From the NCBI GenBank assembly GCA_014382585.1, contig JACNJL010000026.1:146799-210798 (forward strand): a stretch of 64,000 nucleotides of DNA, read 5' to 3'. Numbering within the stretch: the first letter of the stretch is position 1; every line of letters begins with the position of its first letter. Below, one piece after another: positions 62,468-64,000 of this stretch. The notes under the pieces were generated by a model that saw nothing but the letters and a program-made list of their open reading frames with translations, was not told the origin of the DNA and did not search any database. Source of the stretch: Limisphaerales bacterium. GTDB taxonomy: Bacteria > Verrucomicrobiota > Verrucomicrobiia > Limisphaerales > UBA1100. The position numbers were made by a program, and so were the translations under genes.

Positions 62468-63712
62468 TCTGTCGCATTCTCCCATCACAAAATCCAGCGA
62501 GCCCAAAATCGCAACCACGTCGGCCACCGTGTGGCCGGGGAGGAGTTGCGAGAGGATGCTGAGGTTGACAAAAGATGGGGCGCGGATTTTCAGCCGGTGC
62601 GGGGTTCCGCCGCCGAGGCTGTGGATGTAAAAGCCAAGCTCGCCCTTGGGGTTTTCTGCGCCAAAATAAACTTCGCCCACCGGTGCATCCTGTCCCTGCG
62701 TGACGAGCATAAATTGGTGGATGAGTTCCTCCATATTCGTCATCACTTTTTCTTTGGGCGGCAGGACGATTTTGCCGTCGTCCACATTGATCGGGCCGTC
62801 GGGGATATCTGCGATGCACTGGCGCAGGATTTTTACGCTCTCGCGCATCTCGAGAATGCGGATGGCGTAGCGGTCGTAACAATCGCCGGTGGTGCCGACG
62901 GGCACATCGAAATCGAAGCGGTCGTAAATCATATAGGGCCGCGCCTTGCGCACGTCGTGCTCCACGCCGCTGCCGCGAAGGTTGGGGCCGGACAGGCCGA
63001 AGTCGATAGCTTCTTCACTGGTGATGACGCCTACGCCTTGGGTGCGGTCGAGGAAAATTGGATTGCGCGTGAGGAGCGTTTCCGTTTCGTCGAAGTTGAT
63101 TTCCACTTCGTCGAGAAATACGCTGAGTTCATCGAGCCAACCTTCCGGCAGATCGCGCGATAAACCGCCCACGCGCGTGTAGCTCGTGGTAAACCGCGCG
63201 CCGGCGAGTGATTCAATGAGATAATAAATTTTTTCGCGCTCGGTGAACGTGTGCAGAAACACCGTGAACGCGCCGGTGTCCATCGCAAACGCGCCGATCC
63301 CCAGCAAATGTGCCGATACGCGGGCGAGTTCGCAGCAAATGGTGCGGATGTATTGGCAGCGCTCGGGGAGGTCGTCGGTGATGCCCAATAATTTTTCCAC
63401 CGCCAAAACGTAGTGGACGTTGTTCGCCAATGGCGCGAGGTAGTCCAGCCGATCGGTGTACGGGATAAACTGGTTGTAGGTCATGTTCTCGGCGATTTTT
63501 TCATCGCCGCGATGGAGGTAGCCCACATCCGGTTCGGCTTTGGTGATGACCTCGCCATCCATCTCCAACCGCAGCCGCAACACCCCGTGCGTGGCGGGGT
63601 GCGAGGGGCCCATATTGAGCACCATTTTGTCGCCACTCACATCGGGCGATTCATCCGCTGCGGCCACCTTTGTGGCGGTGTCACGAATTGCGATGTCTTG
63701 CGTGGTGCTCAC
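62465..63712 (-). CDS. nuoD: NADH-quinone oxidoreductase subunit D
   Basis: A 415-residue 49-kDa-type subunit at the quinone site. NMGPSHPATHGVLRLRLEMD and VGYLHRGDEKIAENMTYNQF are diagnostic, along with SGPNLRGSGVEHDVR and GELGFYIHSLGG near the C-terminus. It starts at GTG 63712, which shares its G with the nuoC stop TAG; the longer in-frame extension to 63973 overlaps nuoC in another frame and was rejected. Confidence 0.96.
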   Translation of the reverse strand: MSTTQDIAIRDTATKVAAADESPDVSGDKMVLNMGPSHPATHGVLRLRLEMDGEVITKAEPDVGYLHRGDEKIAENMTYNQFIPYTDRLDYLAPLANNVHYVLAVEKLLGITDDLPERCQYIRTICCELARVSAHLLGIGAFAMDTGAFTVFLHTFTEREKIYYLIESLAGARFTTSYTRVGGLSRDLPEGWLDELSVFLDEVEINFDETETLLTRNPIFLDRTQGVGVITSEEAIDFGLSGPNLRGSGVEHDVRKARPYMIYDRFDFDVPVGTTGDCYDRYAIRILEMRESVKILRQCIADIPDGPINVDDGKIVLPPKEKVMTNMEELIHQFMLVTQGQDAPVGEVYFGAENPKGELGFYIHSLGGGTPHRLKIRAPSFVNLSILSQLLPGHTVADVVAILGSLDFVMGECDR

Positions 63713-64000
63713 TATTTTCCATCCTCCGGATTGCGACGCCGGGGTTCGCGGACGGTTGTGTTTTCGCTGCTGGCGAGTGTTACGAATGGGCCGCCTTCCA
63801 TTGGAGCGGTTTGGGTGAAGGCCACATCGGGCACTTCGGTAGGCTTGCCTTCGAGCGGGAAATCTTTGCGCAGCGGAAAGTGCGGATAGCCTTCCCACAT
63901 CAAAATGCGCGTGAGGTTTGGATGGCCGGTGAATTTTACGCCCATCATATCGTACGCCTCGCGTTCGTGCCAATCAGCGGTGCGCCACACGCCGGTGACG
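63712..64000 (-). CDS. nuoC: NADH-quinone oxidoreductase subunit C, C-terminal part (cut by window)
   Basis: The frame is open to the window edge, so only the last 95 residues are visible. [20 protein letters not shown] and [19 protein letters not shown] are the conserved end of the 30-kDa subunit. The start and most of the protein lie beyond 64000. Confidence 0.95.
   Translation of the reverse strand, partial: VTGVWRTADWHEREAYDMMGVKFTGHPNLTRILMWEGYPHFPLRKDFPLEGKPTEVPDVAFTQTAPMEGGPFVTLASSENTTVREPRRRNPEDGK

Noticed and set aside
63713-63973. N-terminal extension of NuoD
   Set aside because: The extra 87 codons overlap the nuoC coding sequence in another frame and lack similarity to NuoD.

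Overview
The window reads as chromosomal DNA of a Gram-negative bacterium of the PVC superphylum, most likely Verrucomicrobiota (Pedosphaera/Limisphaera-like). The envelope is Gram-negative: LpxK, a lauroyl-type acyltransferase, a heptosyltransferase, a secretin, a porin and an AsmA-like protein are encoded. The clade guess rests on a DUF1501 protein, a large CehA/McbA-type PHP protein, tandem fused membrane/spermidine-synthase-like proteins and a high density of short hairpin repeats. No phylogeny was run, so the lineage is inference. Gene density is high and no non-coding stretch exceeds 300 bp.

Layout. 0.1-1.1 kb: a thioredoxin-like gene interrupted by one in-frame TGA, read here as a candidate selenoprotein. 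1.2-8.3 kb: secreted PHP-type hydrolase, pyruvate carboxylase, and an Ig-like lipoprotein. 8.6-14.5 kb: a compact type II secretion/type IV pilus-like operon (ATPase, GspL-like, GspM-like, secretin). 14.5-26.4 kb: a glycosyltransferase, then a translationally coupled run of AsmA-like protein, M20 dipeptidase, two membrane-fused spermidine-synthase-like proteins and a DUF3445 (heme N-demethylase-like) protein. 26.4-31.6 kb (minus): MFS transporter, the N-terminal half only of carbamoyl-phosphate synthase large chain, an AAA/DUF4143 ATPase with a near-perfect palindrome at its start, and RuvB. 31.7-33.9 kb: a Cys-rich hypothetical protein and a Tat-exported DUF1501 protein. 33.9-38.0 kb (minus): lpxK-acyltransferase-waaF-cysE. 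38.0-41.0 kb (minus): ECF sigma factor, small membrane protein, periplasmic LTxxQ-like protein, and an EF-hand repeat protein. 41.1-44.2 kb: rpsU, CCA-adding/poly(A) polymerase family enzyme, sigma-54 response regulator. 44.3-47.8 kb (minus): Fur, porin, FMN-binding protein and ApbE flavinyltransferase, with a Fur-like box inside the porin promoter. 47.8-50.9 kb: CinA, ferredoxin, pyruvate kinase. 50.9-64.0 kb (minus): nuoC (cut by the window edge) through nuoN, encoding respiratory complex I.

The complex I operon is unusual in architecture. Hairpin repeats lie between D/E, F/G, G/H and I/J, and a tRNA-Gln(CUG) gene lies on the opposite strand between E and F. Two repeat families recur in the window, and some nuo stop codons and spurious upstream starts lie inside them.

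The most interesting signal is the 128-1132 gene. Its TGA is in the same frame on both sides, falls where the first Cys of a thioredoxin CxxC would be (W-U-P-G-K), and is followed at the expected distance by a stem-loop with a G in the second loop position, as expected of a bacterial SECIS element.
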